Origin: CAXXXW01 sp963665555
GTDB taxonomy: Bacteria; Pseudomonadota; Alphaproteobacteria; Thalassobaculales; Thalassobaculaceae
NCBI GenBank assembly: GCA_963665555.2
Contig: OY762308.1
Location: 930,001-994,000, forward strand
Direction: 5' to 3'
Length of the DNA: 64,000 nt
Shown: positions 9,699 through 18,078 of the stretch, in pieces
Position numbering within the stretch: the stretch's first letter is position 1
How the letters are laid out: every line of letters begins with the position of its first letter
Translations under genes and position numbers: made by a program
The notes under the pieces: generated by a model
What the model was told of the DNA's origin: nothing
Database searches by the model: none
The model's input: only the letters and a program-made list of their open reading frames with translations

Positions 9699-11045
9699 AT
9701 GGCCGCGCGGAACGAGAGCCGGGAGGCCGTGCGGGCCTGCCTCGACGCCATCGCCGCCCATGACGGGGCGGTCCACGCGATGATCACGGTGACGGCCGAG
9801 GACGCGCTGCGCCGGGCCGAGGCGGCCGACCGGGCGGCGGCCGAGGGGCGCTGGCTCGGCCTGCTGCACGGGATGCCGGTGGCGATCAAGGACAACATCG
9901 ACACCGCCGGCACGCGCACCACCGGCGGCTCCGCCTTCTTCGCCGACCGTGTGCCGAACGCCAGCGCGCCGGTCGTGGAGCGGCTGGAGCGCGCCGGCGC
10001 CATCATGGTCGGCAAGGCGACGCTGCACGAATTCGCCTTCGGCATCCGTTCCGACAACACGGTCTCGCCGCCCTGCCGCAACCCGTGGAACGCCGGGCGC
10101 GTGCCCGGCGGGTCCAGCGGCGGCTCCGGCGCGGCGGTGGCGGCGGGGATGTGCGCGGCCGCGCTCGGCTCCGACACCGGCGGATCGGTGCGGCTGCCGG
10201 CGGCGATCTGCGGCGTGACCGGGCTGCGGCCCACGCACGGGCGGGTGCCGAACCACGGCTCGACGCCGGTCGCGCCGAGCTACGACACTATCGGCCCGCT
10301 GGCCCGCTCCGCCGCCGACGCGGCGCGCGTGCTGGCCGTCGTCGCCGGCCACGACGCGCGCGACCCGCACAGCATCGACCGGCCGCTCGGGAACTTCCTT
10401 CCCACCCTCGGCGACGGGATCGCGGGCGCGCGGATCGGCGTTCCGCGCCGCTTCTATTTCGACGGCCTGCCCGACGACATCGCCGGCGCGGTGGAGCGGG
10501 CGCGCCGCGAACTGGAGGCGCTGGGCGCCGTTTTCTCCGACATCGACCTGCCCGGCGCCGAAGAGACGCAGCGCTGGGCGACGGTCATGATCTTCGCCGA
10601 CGCCTGCGCCTTCCACGCCGAGCGGCTGGAGCAGCACCCGGAGATGTTCTCGAAACAGGTTTACGACCGGATGACGGTCGGCCTGTCCTACACGGCGGTC
10701 GATTACGCGAACGCGACGCGGGCGCGCGCGGATTGGAAACGGACGCTGGCCGGCGCGTTCGCGGAGGTGGACGCCATCCTGTCGCCGACGCTGCCGACGC
10801 CGGTCCCGCCCGTCGCGGAGGACAGGTCGCTGCTGGAGGCGACGCGCGACGCGACGCGCAACACCTACGCCGGCGCGTTCGGCCAGATCCCCGGCCTGTC
10901 GATCCCCTGCGGCTTCTCCGGCGACGGCCTGCCCGTCGGCCTGCAGCTGGAGGCGGCGTGGTGGAACGAGCCGCTGCTGCTGCGGATCGGCCACGCCTTC
11001 CAGGGCCGGACCGACTGGCACCTGCGCCGCCCGCCGCTCGCCTGA
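9699..11045 (+). CDS. Amidase (amidase signature family)
   Basis: Amide hydrolase of the Ser-Ser-Lys family. In 448 residues the triad is complete: the lysine in VAIKDNIDTAG (about residue 65), the cis-serine in GGSSGGSGAAVA (about 140-150) and the nucleophile in LGSDTGGSVRLPA. GatA is unlikely because there is no gatC or gatB beside it and the N-terminus is short, so a catabolic amidase is the better reading. The ATG follows GACGGGGAGAATCGCC, a plausible ribosome site. The amidohydrolase starts 26 bases downstream and is probably in the same operon. A second, distant amidase lies at 43229-44719. Confidence 0.9.
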   Translation: MAARNESREAVRACLDAIAAHDGAVHAMITVTAEDALRRAEAADRAAAEGRWLGLLHGMPVAIKDNIDTAGTRTTGGSAFFADRVPNASAPVVERLERAGAIMVGKATLHEFAFGIRSDNTVSPPCRNPWNAGRVPGGSSGGSGAAVAAGMCAAALGSDTGGSVRLPAAICGVTGLRPTHGRVPNHGSTPVAPSYDTIGPLARSAADAARVLAVVAGHDARDPHSIDRPLGNFLPTLGDGIAGARIGVPRRFYFDGLPDDIAGAVERARRELEALGAVFSDIDLPGAEETQRWATVMIFADACAFHAERLEQHPEMFSKQVYDRMTVGLSYTAVDYANATRARADWKRTLAGAFAEVDAILSPTLPTPVPPVAEDRSLLEATRDATRNTYAGAFGQIPGLSIPCGFSGDGLPVGLQLEAAWWNEPLLLRIGHAFQGRTDWHLRRPPLA

Positions 11046-11071
11046 CCGCTCCCCTCCGGAGGCCGATCCCG

Positions 11072-12112
11072 ATGCGACCGAAACCCGACCTGCCCACGCC
11101 CTTCCCGGAAGTCGATCCGGCCTGGCTCGCGCTCGCGGAGGAGCCGGCGCTGGAGCCGGACCTGCCGATAATCGATCCGCACCACCACCTGTGGGACTTC
11201 CCCGGGCACCGCTACCTGCTGCCGGAGTTCCTCGACGACATTTCCGGCGGGCACAACATCGTCGCCACCGTGTTCGTCGAGTGCCATGTGTTCTACCGCG
11301 CCGGCGGGCCGGAGGCGATGCGGCCGGTGGGCGAGGTGGAGTTCGCCGGCGGGGCCGCCGCCATGGCGGCGAGCGGCGTCTACGGCGACACGAAGGTCGC
11401 GGCGGGCATCGTCGGGACCGCCGACCTGTCGATGGGGAGCGGCGTCGCGGCGGTGCTTGAGGCCGAAATGGCCGCGAGCGGGCGGTTCCGGGGCGTGCGG
11501 CACGCCGCCGCCCTCGACCCCTCGCCGGACATCCCGGACAGCCGGGTGGTGCCGCATCCCCGGCTCTACCGCGACCACGCCGGGTTCCGCGAGGGGTTCC
11601 GGGAACTCGGCCGGCTCGGCCTTTCCTTCGACGCCTGGGTGTTCCACACGCAGCTGCAAGATGTCGTCTCGCTTGCCCGCGCCTTCCCGGACCAGCCCAT
11701 CGTCATGGACCATGTGGGCGGCCCGCTCGGAATCGGCGGGCACGCCGGCCGGCGGGCGGAGATTTTCCCCGGCTGGCAAGCCGACATGCGCGAGATGGCG
11801 CGGTGCGAAAATGTGTCGGTCAAGCTCGGCGGCATCGGCAAGCGGCTCTGCGGCTTCGGGTTCGAGCGCCGGCCCCGGCCGCCGTCCTCGGAGGAGATCG
11901 CGGACGCCTACCGGCCCTATTTCGAGACCTGCATCGAGGCGTTCGGGCCGGAGCGCTGCATGTTCGAGAGCAACTTCCCGGTGGACAAGGTTTCCGGCTC
12001 CTACACGCTCGCCTGGAACGCGATGAAGCGGATCGCCGCCGGCGCGTCGGCGGACGAGAAGCGCCTGATGTTCCACGACACGGCGCGGGATTTCTACCGC
12101 CTCGAAGCCTGA
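11072..12112 (+). CDS. Amidohydrolase family protein (TIM-barrel, COG3618-like)
   Basis: Predicted metal-dependent hydrolase of the amidohydrolase-2 family, which includes lactonases and decarboxylases. The 346 residues start the barrel with IIDPHHHLWD (metal-binding H-x-H on strand 1) near residue 32. The conserved C-terminal block CMFESNFPVDK contains the family acidic position. A GGAGG ribosome site precedes the ATG. It is clearly homologous along its length to the frameshifted protein at 15848-16911 (shared segments HNIVATVFV, RGIRH/RGVRH, FESNFPVDK), so the window holds two family members. The natural substrate is not deducible. Confidence 0.85.
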   Translation: MRPKPDLPTPFPEVDPAWLALAEEPALEPDLPIIDPHHHLWDFPGHRYLLPEFLDDISGGHNIVATVFVECHVFYRAGGPEAMRPVGEVEFAGGAAAMAASGVYGDTKVAAGIVGTADLSMGSGVAAVLEAEMAASGRFRGVRHAAALDPSPDIPDSRVVPHPRLYRDHAGFREGFRELGRLGLSFDAWVFHTQLQDVVSLARAFPDQPIVMDHVGGPLGIGGHAGRRAEIFPGWQADMREMARCENVSVKLGGIGKRLCGFGFERRPRPPSSEEIADAYRPYFETCIEAFGPERCMFESNFPVDKVSGSYTLAWNAMKRIAAGASADEKRLMFHDTARDFYRLEA

Positions 12113-12126
12113 ACCGGGGCGGCGCG

Positions 12127-12999
12127 CTACGGCCCGGCCCGGTCGCGCGTCGCCAGCGCGACGCCGGCGGCCGTAATCGCCACGCCGGCCAGGGCGGCCG
12201 CGCCCAGCGTCTCCCCGAAGACCAGGAACGCCATCCCGGCCGCCGTCGGCGGGACCAGGAAGAACAGGCTCGCCACCCGCGTCGCCTCTCCGTGGCGCAG
12301 CAGGAACAGCAGCAGCGTGTGCGCGCCGAGCGACACCACGACGACCTGCCAGGCCAGCGCGCCGGCGAAATCGGCGTTCCACGTAACCTCCATGTCCTCC
12401 AGCAGCCAGGCGCCGAGGCCCGTCGCGGCCATGGCGACGGCCGATTGCAGCGCCGCGCCGGTCAGCAGGTTCATGCGCGCGCAGTGGCGGCGCTGGTGCA
12501 TCGTGCCGGCGGTAATGCAGAGCAGGCCCGCGCAGAGCGGCCACACATTGGCGAACGCCGCCTCGCCCAGGTCGATCTTGTCCCGCAGGAACAGCACAAG
12601 CCCGGCGAAACCGAGCAGCACGCCGCCCCACTGGCGCGCGGGCGCGCCGCCGCCGGGCAAGGCGCTCGCGGCCAGCACGGTCAGGACCGGCTGCAGGCCG
12701 AGGATCAGCGACGCCAACCCGACCGAGGCCCCCCGGTCGATGGCGACGAAGGTGCCGGAGAGGTAGATTCCCTGCACCAGCAGGCCGACGAAGGCGATAT
12801 GCCCGGCCTCGCGCCATGTCGCCGGCCACGGCGCGCGGAAAGCCAGCGCCAGCGCCGCGAAAATCGCCGTCACCGCGACGAAGCGCAGCCACATGAAGGT
12901 AAGCGGCTCCGCGTGGGGGAGGCCGTATTTCGCGCCGACGAAGGCGGAACTCCACAACAGCACGAACAGGGCGGGCGCGGCCCGCGCCAGCGCCGCCAC
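12127..12999 (-). CDS. EamA/DMT superfamily transporter
   Basis: Inner-membrane drug/metabolite transporter with about ten hydrophobic helices in 290 residues, arranged as two EamA repeats (about 5-140 and 150-285). The start is a GTG at 12999, with the first membrane segment (ALFVLLWSSAFVGAKYG) beginning almost at once; WSSAFVGAKYG is a typical EamA opening. The second repeat has FFLVPPTAAGMAFLVFGE, matching the conserved PxxAxxxAxxxxGE helix. Likely exports small metabolites or amino acids; substrate unknown. Convergent with the amidohydrolase (14 bases apart) and following RidA on the same strand. Confidence 0.85.
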   Translation of the reverse strand: MAALARAAPALFVLLWSSAFVGAKYGLPHAEPLTFMWLRFVAVTAIFAALALAFRAPWPATWREAGHIAFVGLLVQGIYLSGTFVAIDRGASVGLASLILGLQPVLTVLAASALPGGGAPARQWGGVLLGFAGLVLFLRDKIDLGEAAFANVWPLCAGLLCITAGTMHQRRHCARMNLLTGAALQSAVAMAATGLGAWLLEDMEVTWNADFAGALAWQVVVVSLGAHTLLLFLLRHGEATRVASLFFLVPPTAAGMAFLVFGETLGAAALAGVAITAAGVALATRDRAGP

Positions 13000-13045
13000 C
13001 GGCCGCGCCCGCCCCGTTTCCGTCCGTCCGGCGGCGCGCCCGGCC

Positions 13046-13405
13046 CTATCGGGCGGCGGTCACCATGATCTCGACCAGCAGTTCCGGGACCGCCAGGTCG
13101 GCTTTCACGCAGGCCCGGGCCGGCGGGTTTTCGGGATCGACCCAGGCGTTCCAGACCGCGTTCATGGCGCGGAAATTGGCCATGTCGGTGATCCACAGGT
13201 TGGCCGTGAGCAGCTTCGACTTGTCGGTGCCGGCCTGGGCGAGGTAGCCGTCGATGGCGTCGAGGATCTGTTGCGTCTGGCCCTCGATGCCGACGCTCCG
13301 GTCCGCGGCGGTGAGGCCGGCGAGATAGACCGTGTCGCCCCGGAACACGGCCCGGCTCATCATCGGGCCGGGCGGGGAGGTGCGGTCGATGCGTTCGATG
13401 GACAT
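13046..13405 (-). CDS. RidA family protein
   Basis: Small cytosolic enamine/imine deaminase-like protein that in its best-known form clears 2-aminoacrylate released by PLP enzymes. The 119 residues form one YjgF domain, with the conserved arginine in PARACVKADLAVPELLVEI, which in RidA contacts the substrate carboxylate. An aspartate/asparagine-rich loop (WITDMANFRAMNAVWN) is typical of the COG0251 groups outside archetypal RidA, so the specific activity is uncertain. It lies 46 bases upstream of the EamA gene and is probably cotranscribed with it. A second RidA protein is at 38295-38681. Confidence 0.88.
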   Translation of the reverse strand: MSIERIDRTSPPGPMMSRAVFRGDTVYLAGLTAADRSVGIEGQTQQILDAIDGYLAQAGTDKSKLLTANLWITDMANFRAMNAVWNAWVDPENPPARACVKADLAVPELLVEIMVTAAR

Positions 13406-13507
13406 GGGTCAGGCTCCCGTGTTTCTGGGTGGTTCGGGTCGTTCGTCCGCCCCATCCTATCCGCCCGCGCGCCCCCGGCGAAAGGGGAAGGCGCGCCCCG
13501 CGCCCGC

Positions 13508-13618
13508 CTCGCGTCCCGCGGGAGGCGGCGCGCACCTCTTCGCCCGGTTCGGGGGGCGGGAGCGCGTGGCGTTCGAAGCCCGGCCGCTCCTCGAAGGGGC
13601 GGCGCGGGACCTCCGGCG
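13508..13618 (-). repeat. Duplicated fragment of the selO 3' end
   Basis: About 110 bases here repeat, in the same orientation, the last part of selO (14342-14452). On the minus strand this copy still reads RRPFEERPGFERHALPPPEPGEE against RRPFEERPGFERHARPPEPGEE in SelO (quoted with a one-residue insertion), but the SelO stop codon is lost and no start or rest of the gene exists. Mismatches are scattered, so the duplication is not recent. With the intact selO end it brackets the secreted-protein gene. The remainder of the 13406-13806 gap contains only GC-rich sequence and a candidate promoter. Confidence 0.75.
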
Positions 13619-13745
13619 CGGGGAAACGGGGCCGTGACGTCTTCGCCGACATCGGAGACCTCCAAAACGCGAGGCCTCGGACGAACCGCAACACAACCCC
13701 GGATGGAATCCCCCGAACCTTCGAGCGATTGCCCGGCACTTTGGG

Positions 13746-13773
13746 TTGACTCTAGCGTCGGATTCGTCACAAT
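13746..13773 (+). promoter_or_regulatory. Candidate sigma-70 promoter for the secreted-protein gene
   Basis: TTGACT at 13746-13751, then 16 bases, then CACAAT at 13768-13773. It lies just upstream of the GTG start at 13807 and in a stretch less GC-rich than its surroundings. The -35 matches five of six consensus bases and the -10 four of six. No experimental support. Confidence 0.4.
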
Positions 13774-13806
13774 TCGACGGGCTTGGAAACTTGGGAGGAA
13801 TCCGAC

Positions 13807-14328
13807 GTGAAACCGATCGCGACATGCATGTTCCGGCCGCGCGTCCCCGTCGCCGCGGCCACGGCGATCATCGCCGCCATCGGCGCGTTCGCCGCGCCCC
13901 AGGCGTTCGCCCACGACAGCACCGGGACCGTGACGGCCAGCACCTACGACTCGACGAGCACCAGCGAGGACATTTCGGTGTCCTGCAGGGACTTCGTGGC
14001 GGTGACGAGCGGCGACCCCGCCGAAACGGAGATGAAGGCCCATTGCAACTTTTCGTCGTCCGGCTCGGTCTCCCTCGTGCACGCCTCGACCAACCTGGAC
14101 GACAAGTTCGGCATCGACAACGACGGTAAGCTGATGTGGAACGGGCAGGATTTTTCGCGGCGCTGCGTCGACATCGACATGGATGTCTGGGAAGGGCTGA
14201 ACAACAAGAAACTGATCGGGCTGGAGGCGACCTGCTACGCGGCATCGACCAGCTCCGGGAACATGAACGAGAAGGTCGTCTCCGACTACTACAAGAACTC
14301 CAGCGGCGCTTTCGCGACGAAGAGGTAG
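13807..14328 (+). CDS. Hypothetical secreted four-cysteine protein
   Basis: I do not recognise a family. The 173-residue product starts at GTG 13807, chosen because GGGAGGA sits seven bases upstream; the longer frame from TTG 13783 would place this site inside the gene. Residues 1-36 look like a Sec signal: basic start, hydrophobic core (VAAATAIIAAIGAFAAP) and a likely cleavage after QAFA. The mature part is Ser/Thr/Asp-rich with four cysteines (SCRDF, HCNF, RRCVD, ATCYA), suggesting two disulfides in the periplasm or outside the cell. Base composition is clearly less GC-rich than neighbours and the gene is bracketed by a selO-end duplication, both hinting at acquisition or insertion. Confidence 0.75.
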   Translation: MKPIATCMFRPRVPVAAATAIIAAIGAFAAPQAFAHDSTGTVTASTYDSTSTSEDISVSCRDFVAVTSGDPAETEMKAHCNFSSSGSVSLVHASTNLDDKFGIDNDGKLMWNGQDFSRRCVDIDMDVWEGLNNKKLIGLEATCYAASTSSGNMNEKVVSDYYKNSSGAFATKR

Positions 14329-14342
14329 CCGCCGGCGCCCGC

Positions 14343-15851
14343 TCACGTCCCGCAGAAGGTCGCGCGCACCTCCTCGCCCGGTTCGGGGGGGCGCGCGTGG
14401 CGTTCGAAGCCCGGCCGCTCCTCGAAGGGGCGGCGCAGGACCTCCAGCAGGGTTCGCGCCGGGCCGAGGTCGCCGCGCTCCGCCGCGGCGTCGAGCGCCT
14501 CCTCGACCAGGTGGTTGCGCGGAATGTAGGCGGGATTGACCGCCCGCATCGCGGCCTGGCGCTCGCCGTCGCTGCGCCCGTCCGAGGCGAGGCGGGCGCG
14601 CCAGCGCGCGGCCCAGGCGTCGAAGGCGCCCGCGTCGGCGAACAGCGCCGCGGCCCGCGCGTCGGCCGCGTCCGGCCCCGCCGCCGCGAGGCCGCAAAGC
14701 CGCCGGAACGCCAGCGTGAAATCGGCCCCGTTCGACGCCATCCGGCCCAGCAGGTCGAGCGCGAGGTCGTCGTCGCCGTCGCGCCGTTCCGCCAGCCCGA
14801 TCTTCGCCGCCAGCCCGTCCAGCCAGGCCGCGTTGTACAGCGCCGGGTAGCCGTCGAGGACCTTTTGCGCGACCGCGAACCCGGTCTGCTCGTCCTCGGC
14901 CAGCAGCGGAACCATCGCGCGCGCGAGGCAGGACAGGTTCCAGTGGCCGATCCTGGGCTGGTTCGCGTAGGCGTAGCGCCCGGCGTGGTCGATCGAACTG
15001 TAGACCTGCTTCGGGTCGAAACGGTCCATGAAGGCGCAGGGGCCGTAATCGATGGTCTCCCCGGCGATCGACATGTTGTCGGTGTTCATCACGCCGTGGA
15101 TGAAGCCGGCCAGCATCCAGGACGCGATCAGTTCGGCTTGCGCGGCGACCGTCGCCTCCAGCAGCGCGCGATACGGGTTGTCGGCCGCGCGGGCTTCCGG
15201 CGCGTGGCGGCCGATCGCGTGGTCGGCCAGCAGGCGCAGCCCGTCGGCGTCGCGGCGCGCGGCGAAAAACTGGAAGGTGCCGACGCGGATATGGCTGCGC
15301 GCGACGCGGGTCAGGATGGCGCCGGGGAGGGGGCGCTCGCGGAACACCGGCTCCCCCGTCGCCACGGCGGCGAGCGCCCGCGTGGTGCGGACGCCCAGCG
15401 CCGCCATCGCCTCGCTCACGATGTATTCGCGCAACACCGGGCCGAGCGCGGCGCGCCCGTCGCCCATGCGCGAGAACGGCGTCGGCCCGGCCCCCTTCAG
15501 CTGGATGTCGCGCGGCGCGCCGTCGCGCCCCGCCACCTCGCCGAGCAGGATCGCCCGCCCGTCGCCCAGTTGCGGGACCCAGCCGCCGAACTGGTGGCCG
15601 GCATAGGCCATGGCGAGCGGGTCCGCGCCTTCGGGAACCCGGTTGCCGGCGAGGACCTCGACCGCTTCCGGGCTTCGCAGCGCTTCCGGGTCGAGGTTAA
15701 GTTCGCGCGCCAGCCGACTGTTAAGGAAAAGAAGTCGCGGCTCCGCCACCGGCGTCGGCGGCAGTTTGGCGAAGAACCTCGGCGGCAGCCGGGCGTAGGA
15801 GTTGCGGAAATCGAAGACCGCCGCCCCGGCCGCGGCGCCGGCCGCGCTCAT
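14343..15851 (-). CDS. selO: Protein adenylyltransferase SelO (YdiU/UPF0061)
   Basis: Pseudokinase-fold enzyme that transfers AMP to protein hydroxyl groups, linked to redox control. The 502 residues are close to the family length. Key blocks are present: YAGHQFGGWVPQLGDGRA, KGAGPTPFSRMGDGRAALG, the catalytic-loop region FIHGVMNTDNMSI and the metal-binding IDYGPCAFMDRFDP. The protein ends FCGT; this near-terminal cysteine stands where eukaryotic SelO has selenocysteine. Its ATG overlaps the stop of the upstream amidohydrolase (ATGA), so the two are coupled. Its last 110 bases are duplicated at 13508-13618. Confidence 0.95.
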   Translation of the reverse strand: MSAAGAAAGAAVFDFRNSYARLPPRFFAKLPPTPVAEPRLLFLNSRLARELNLDPEALRSPEAVEVLAGNRVPEGADPLAMAYAGHQFGGWVPQLGDGRAILLGEVAGRDGAPRDIQLKGAGPTPFSRMGDGRAALGPVLREYIVSEAMAALGVRTTRALAAVATGEPVFRERPLPGAILTRVARSHIRVGTFQFFAARRDADGLRLLADHAIGRHAPEARAADNPYRALLEATVAAQAELIASWMLAGFIHGVMNTDNMSIAGETIDYGPCAFMDRFDPKQVYSSIDHAGRYAYANQPRIGHWNLSCLARAMVPLLAEDEQTGFAVAQKVLDGYPALYNAAWLDGLAAKIGLAERRDGDDDLALDLLGRMASNGADFTLAFRRLCGLAAAGPDAADARAAALFADAGAFDAWAARWRARLASDGRSDGERQAAMRAVNPAYIPRNHLVEEALDAAAERGDLGPARTLLEVLRRPFEERPGFERHARPPEPGEEVRATFCGT

Positions 15852-16911
15852 CGCGCCGGACCCTCGGCGCCGGGCGCGATACGGTACACGCGCGCCGCCG
15901 TCCCGGCGAACAGGTCCGCCTTCTCGGCCGCGCTCGCGCCGGCCGCCAGCTTCTTGCAGGCGTTCCAGTAGACCGCGTAGCCGTAGGACCCCTTGTCCAC
16001 CGGGAAGTTGCTCTCGAACATGCAGCGGTCCGCCCCGAAGGCCTCGACGCAGGCCTCGACATATGGCCGCCAGGCCTCCGCCAGCCGGTCGGACGACGGC
16101 GGGTCCTCGCCATCGTGGAAGTCGAACCCGTTGACGCCCATGCCGAGGCCGCCGGTCTTGACGGAAACGTTCGGGCATCCCGCGAGGTCGCGGATCGCGG
16201 CCGCCCAGTCGCGGAACACCTCGTCCCGCCGGCCGGCGTAGGGGCCGATGCCGAGCGGGCCGCCGCAATGGTCGAGCACGATCCGGGTCTCCGGGAAGGC
16301 GCGGGCGAGGTCCGCCAGTTCGGGGATCTGCGGGTGGTACAGCCAGGCGTCGAAGGACAGGCCGAGCGGCGCCAGTTCGGCGAAGCCGGCGCGGAAGGCC
16401 GGATCGGCCAGCAGCTTCTCCGGCACGTTGTAGCCGGGGTTCAGCAGCGCCGGGTCGGCGTCCCAGGCCGAGATGTGCCGGATGCCGCGGAACCGCCCGC
16501 CGCCGGCCGCGACATGCGCCTCCAGCACCGGGCGGATAGCGGCGCCGCGCGTCATGTCGGCGTGGCCGACGATGCCGGCGCACATCCGCCGGCTCCCGAA
16601 GAGGCCGCTCGCCCCGATGGCGGCGACGCCGTTCACGAACTCGGTCTCGCCCACCGGCGCGAATTCCGGCGGCCCGTCGGCGCGATGCATCGAGCGGCAC
16701 TGCACGAACACGGTGGCGACGATGTTGTGGCCGCTGTGCAGGTCCGCCGTCAGGTCGTCGATCATGTAGCGCCAGCCCGGCCGGTCCCAGATGTGGTGGT
16801 GCGGATCGACGATCGGCAGGTCCGGTTCAGGATTTCCTCCTCGCGCCGCGCGAGCCAGTCGTCGCGGACCGGGAGGTAGATGCTGCGGTTGGATGTGGCG
16901 TACCGGGTCAT
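15848..16911 (-). pseudogene. Amidohydrolase family protein, single-base frameshift
   Basis: COG3618-type amidohydrolase homologous to the product of 11072-12112. The natural start is ATG 16911: MTRYATSNRSIYLPVRDDWLA reads well and is followed by REEEIL, but the frame is then lost. The family continuation (PDLPIVDPHHHIWDRPGW, with the metal-binding H-x-H) lies in another frame from about 16825 downward. One G missing between 16827 and 16828 (CTGAAC for CTGGAAC) explains the break, and restoring it gives 354 residues with all family blocks, ending RVYRIAPGAEGPAR. No other damage is visible, so this is either a very young pseudogene or a consensus error. The stop overlaps the selO start. Confidence 0.8.
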
Positions 16912-16984
16912 GTCGTCCTCGCGCGGGGAAGGCCGCATGGTCGCCCAACCCCGCCCCCGAGGCAAGGCCCGCGACCCCGCCGCG

Positions 16985-17013
16985 TTGCAAGCCGGGCCGG
17001 GGCGGTGTAGGTT
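16985..17013 (+). promoter_or_regulatory. Candidate promoter for the JAB-domain gene
   Basis: TTGCAA (16985-16990), 17-base spacer, TAGGTT (17008-17013), 28 bases before the ATG at 17042. The -10 is weak (three of six). It lies in the 130-base divergent region between the amidohydrolase and the JAB gene. Confidence 0.3.
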
Positions 17014-17041
17014 CGCGCCGTGTAGCGTCGAGGGAGCGACC

Positions 17042-17908
17042 ATGCCCGACAACAGGCTTTCGGGCCGTCCCGTGGCCGGGACAGTCGCGCCGATGTTTCT
17101 CGAAAGCATGTCGAATGGCGGTTATGTCGACGAAACCGCCAAGTTCCGGGAAACGATTTTCGCGAGGCCGGGAAAGCCCGATCTCCACGAAAGCGCAGCC
17201 TCGTTCGCGCTCGACAGGGGGCGCGAGACCGGCTTCGAACACTTGGTGGCTATCGACACGATAACGGGAACCGTTCATGCCGGAACGTTGCAAAGCCCAA
17301 GAAGGGTCTCGATCCCGAACGCGGTCGTCCGGTCGCTGGCGAATCCCAGCAACCGGATCGTCCTGCACCACAACCATCCGAGCGACGGGGCGCTCAGTCC
17401 CGCGGACATCGCGCAACTCGGCTTTCCCGGTTTGCGCGCGGTCGTCGCCGTGGGACACGAGGGCGGCGTCTCGGCGGCCGTGCTGACGACGATAGGGCGC
17501 GAATGGCTCCGGCGACGGATTCGGCCGGGCGCGGACCTTTCGAACGACCCCATGGAGGCCGCGAACGACCAGTCGGATACGCTCAGAATTGAGGCGGATC
17601 GCGCGGCGGACGCCATCGTGCGACGGCTCCGACGGCTTGTCGGCGATGGCGCCGCATCCAGGAAGGAAGCATCGGCGTTCTACACGGACCTGACGAACCG
17701 GGTGTTGCATGGGCGCGGCCTCATCGACTACGCTACCGGGAGACCGGACAAGTTTCCGCAGCTGGTCGCCGGCGCGCTCGACGATGCGCGCGCGCGAACC
17801 GAGGAGGCCTCCGATGGAAAAGCCGACCCGCTACCTGATCGACCCGCCGGCCCCGTTCGAGAGTGTCGAGACATGGCGGGAGTTCTTGGACTCATTGAAG
17901 GACGCTAA
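17042..17908 (+). CDS. JAB/MPN-type metallopeptidase-like protein
   Basis: The 288-residue protein carries a JAMM zinc motif around residues 115-130: HHNHPSDGALSPAD fits H-x-H-x(6)-S-x-x-D, with an upstream region GFEHLVAIDTITG resembling RadC/JAB strands. It is shorter and otherwise unlike RadC; the helix-hairpin-helix half of RadC is absent. The C-terminal half (about 165-288) is charged, helical and unassigned. Possible roles are isopeptidase, DUB-like protease or a JAB toxin domain; which one cannot be told. AGGGAG precedes ATG 17042. The sequence is visibly less GC-rich than flanking genes, suggesting transfer. A small ORF begins inside its 3' end. Confidence 0.7.
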   Translation: MPDNRLSGRPVAGTVAPMFLESMSNGGYVDETAKFRETIFARPGKPDLHESAASFALDRGRETGFEHLVAIDTITGTVHAGTLQSPRRVSIPNAVVRSLANPSNRIVLHHNHPSDGALSPADIAQLGFPGLRAVVAVGHEGGVSAAVLTTIGREWLRRRIRPGADLSNDPMEAANDQSDTLRIEADRAADAIVRRLRRLVGDGAASRKEASAFYTDLTNRVLHGRGLIDYATGRPDKFPQLVAGALDDARARTEEASDGKADPLPDRPAGPVRECRDMAGVLGLIEGR

Positions 17909-17985
17909 TCCCGACTCGCCCGACATCCGCTGGGCGCGGGAACGGGCGGAGGCCGCGATCGCGGAGAAAACGCGCGGGGCCTTAG
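17814..17985 (+). pseudogene. Small ORF overlapping the JAB gene, stop apparently lost by +1 base
   Basis: ATG 17814 follows a strong GAGGAGG site and opens MEKPTRYLIDPPAPFESVET, continuing with a charged helical stretch to AEAAIAEK. In the given sequence the frame has no stop and runs into unrelated coding sequence far downstream. Dropping one A of the AAAA run at 17967-17970 gives the end KRAGP and a TAG at 17983-17985, a 56-residue protein. I read this as a small partner of the JAB gene (95-base overlap) with a single-base error or mutation. No function is recognised; an immunity or antitoxin role is only a guess. Confidence 0.4.
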
Positions 17986-18078
17986 CGCCTTCGACGCCGC
18001 CGCCCTGGGGGCTTTGCGTTCCGCCGCGGCGCGCTATTATGCCGGGGACGGGACCGGAACGGCGGCGGGGACGGAACT

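Noticed and set aside
13746..13806. Insertion sequence or phage at 13.4-14.3 kb
   Set aside because: No transposase, integrase or terminal inverted repeats are present.
17042..17908. RadC DNA repair protein
   Set aside because: Only the JAB motif is shared; RadC helix-hairpin-helix half and overall length differ.
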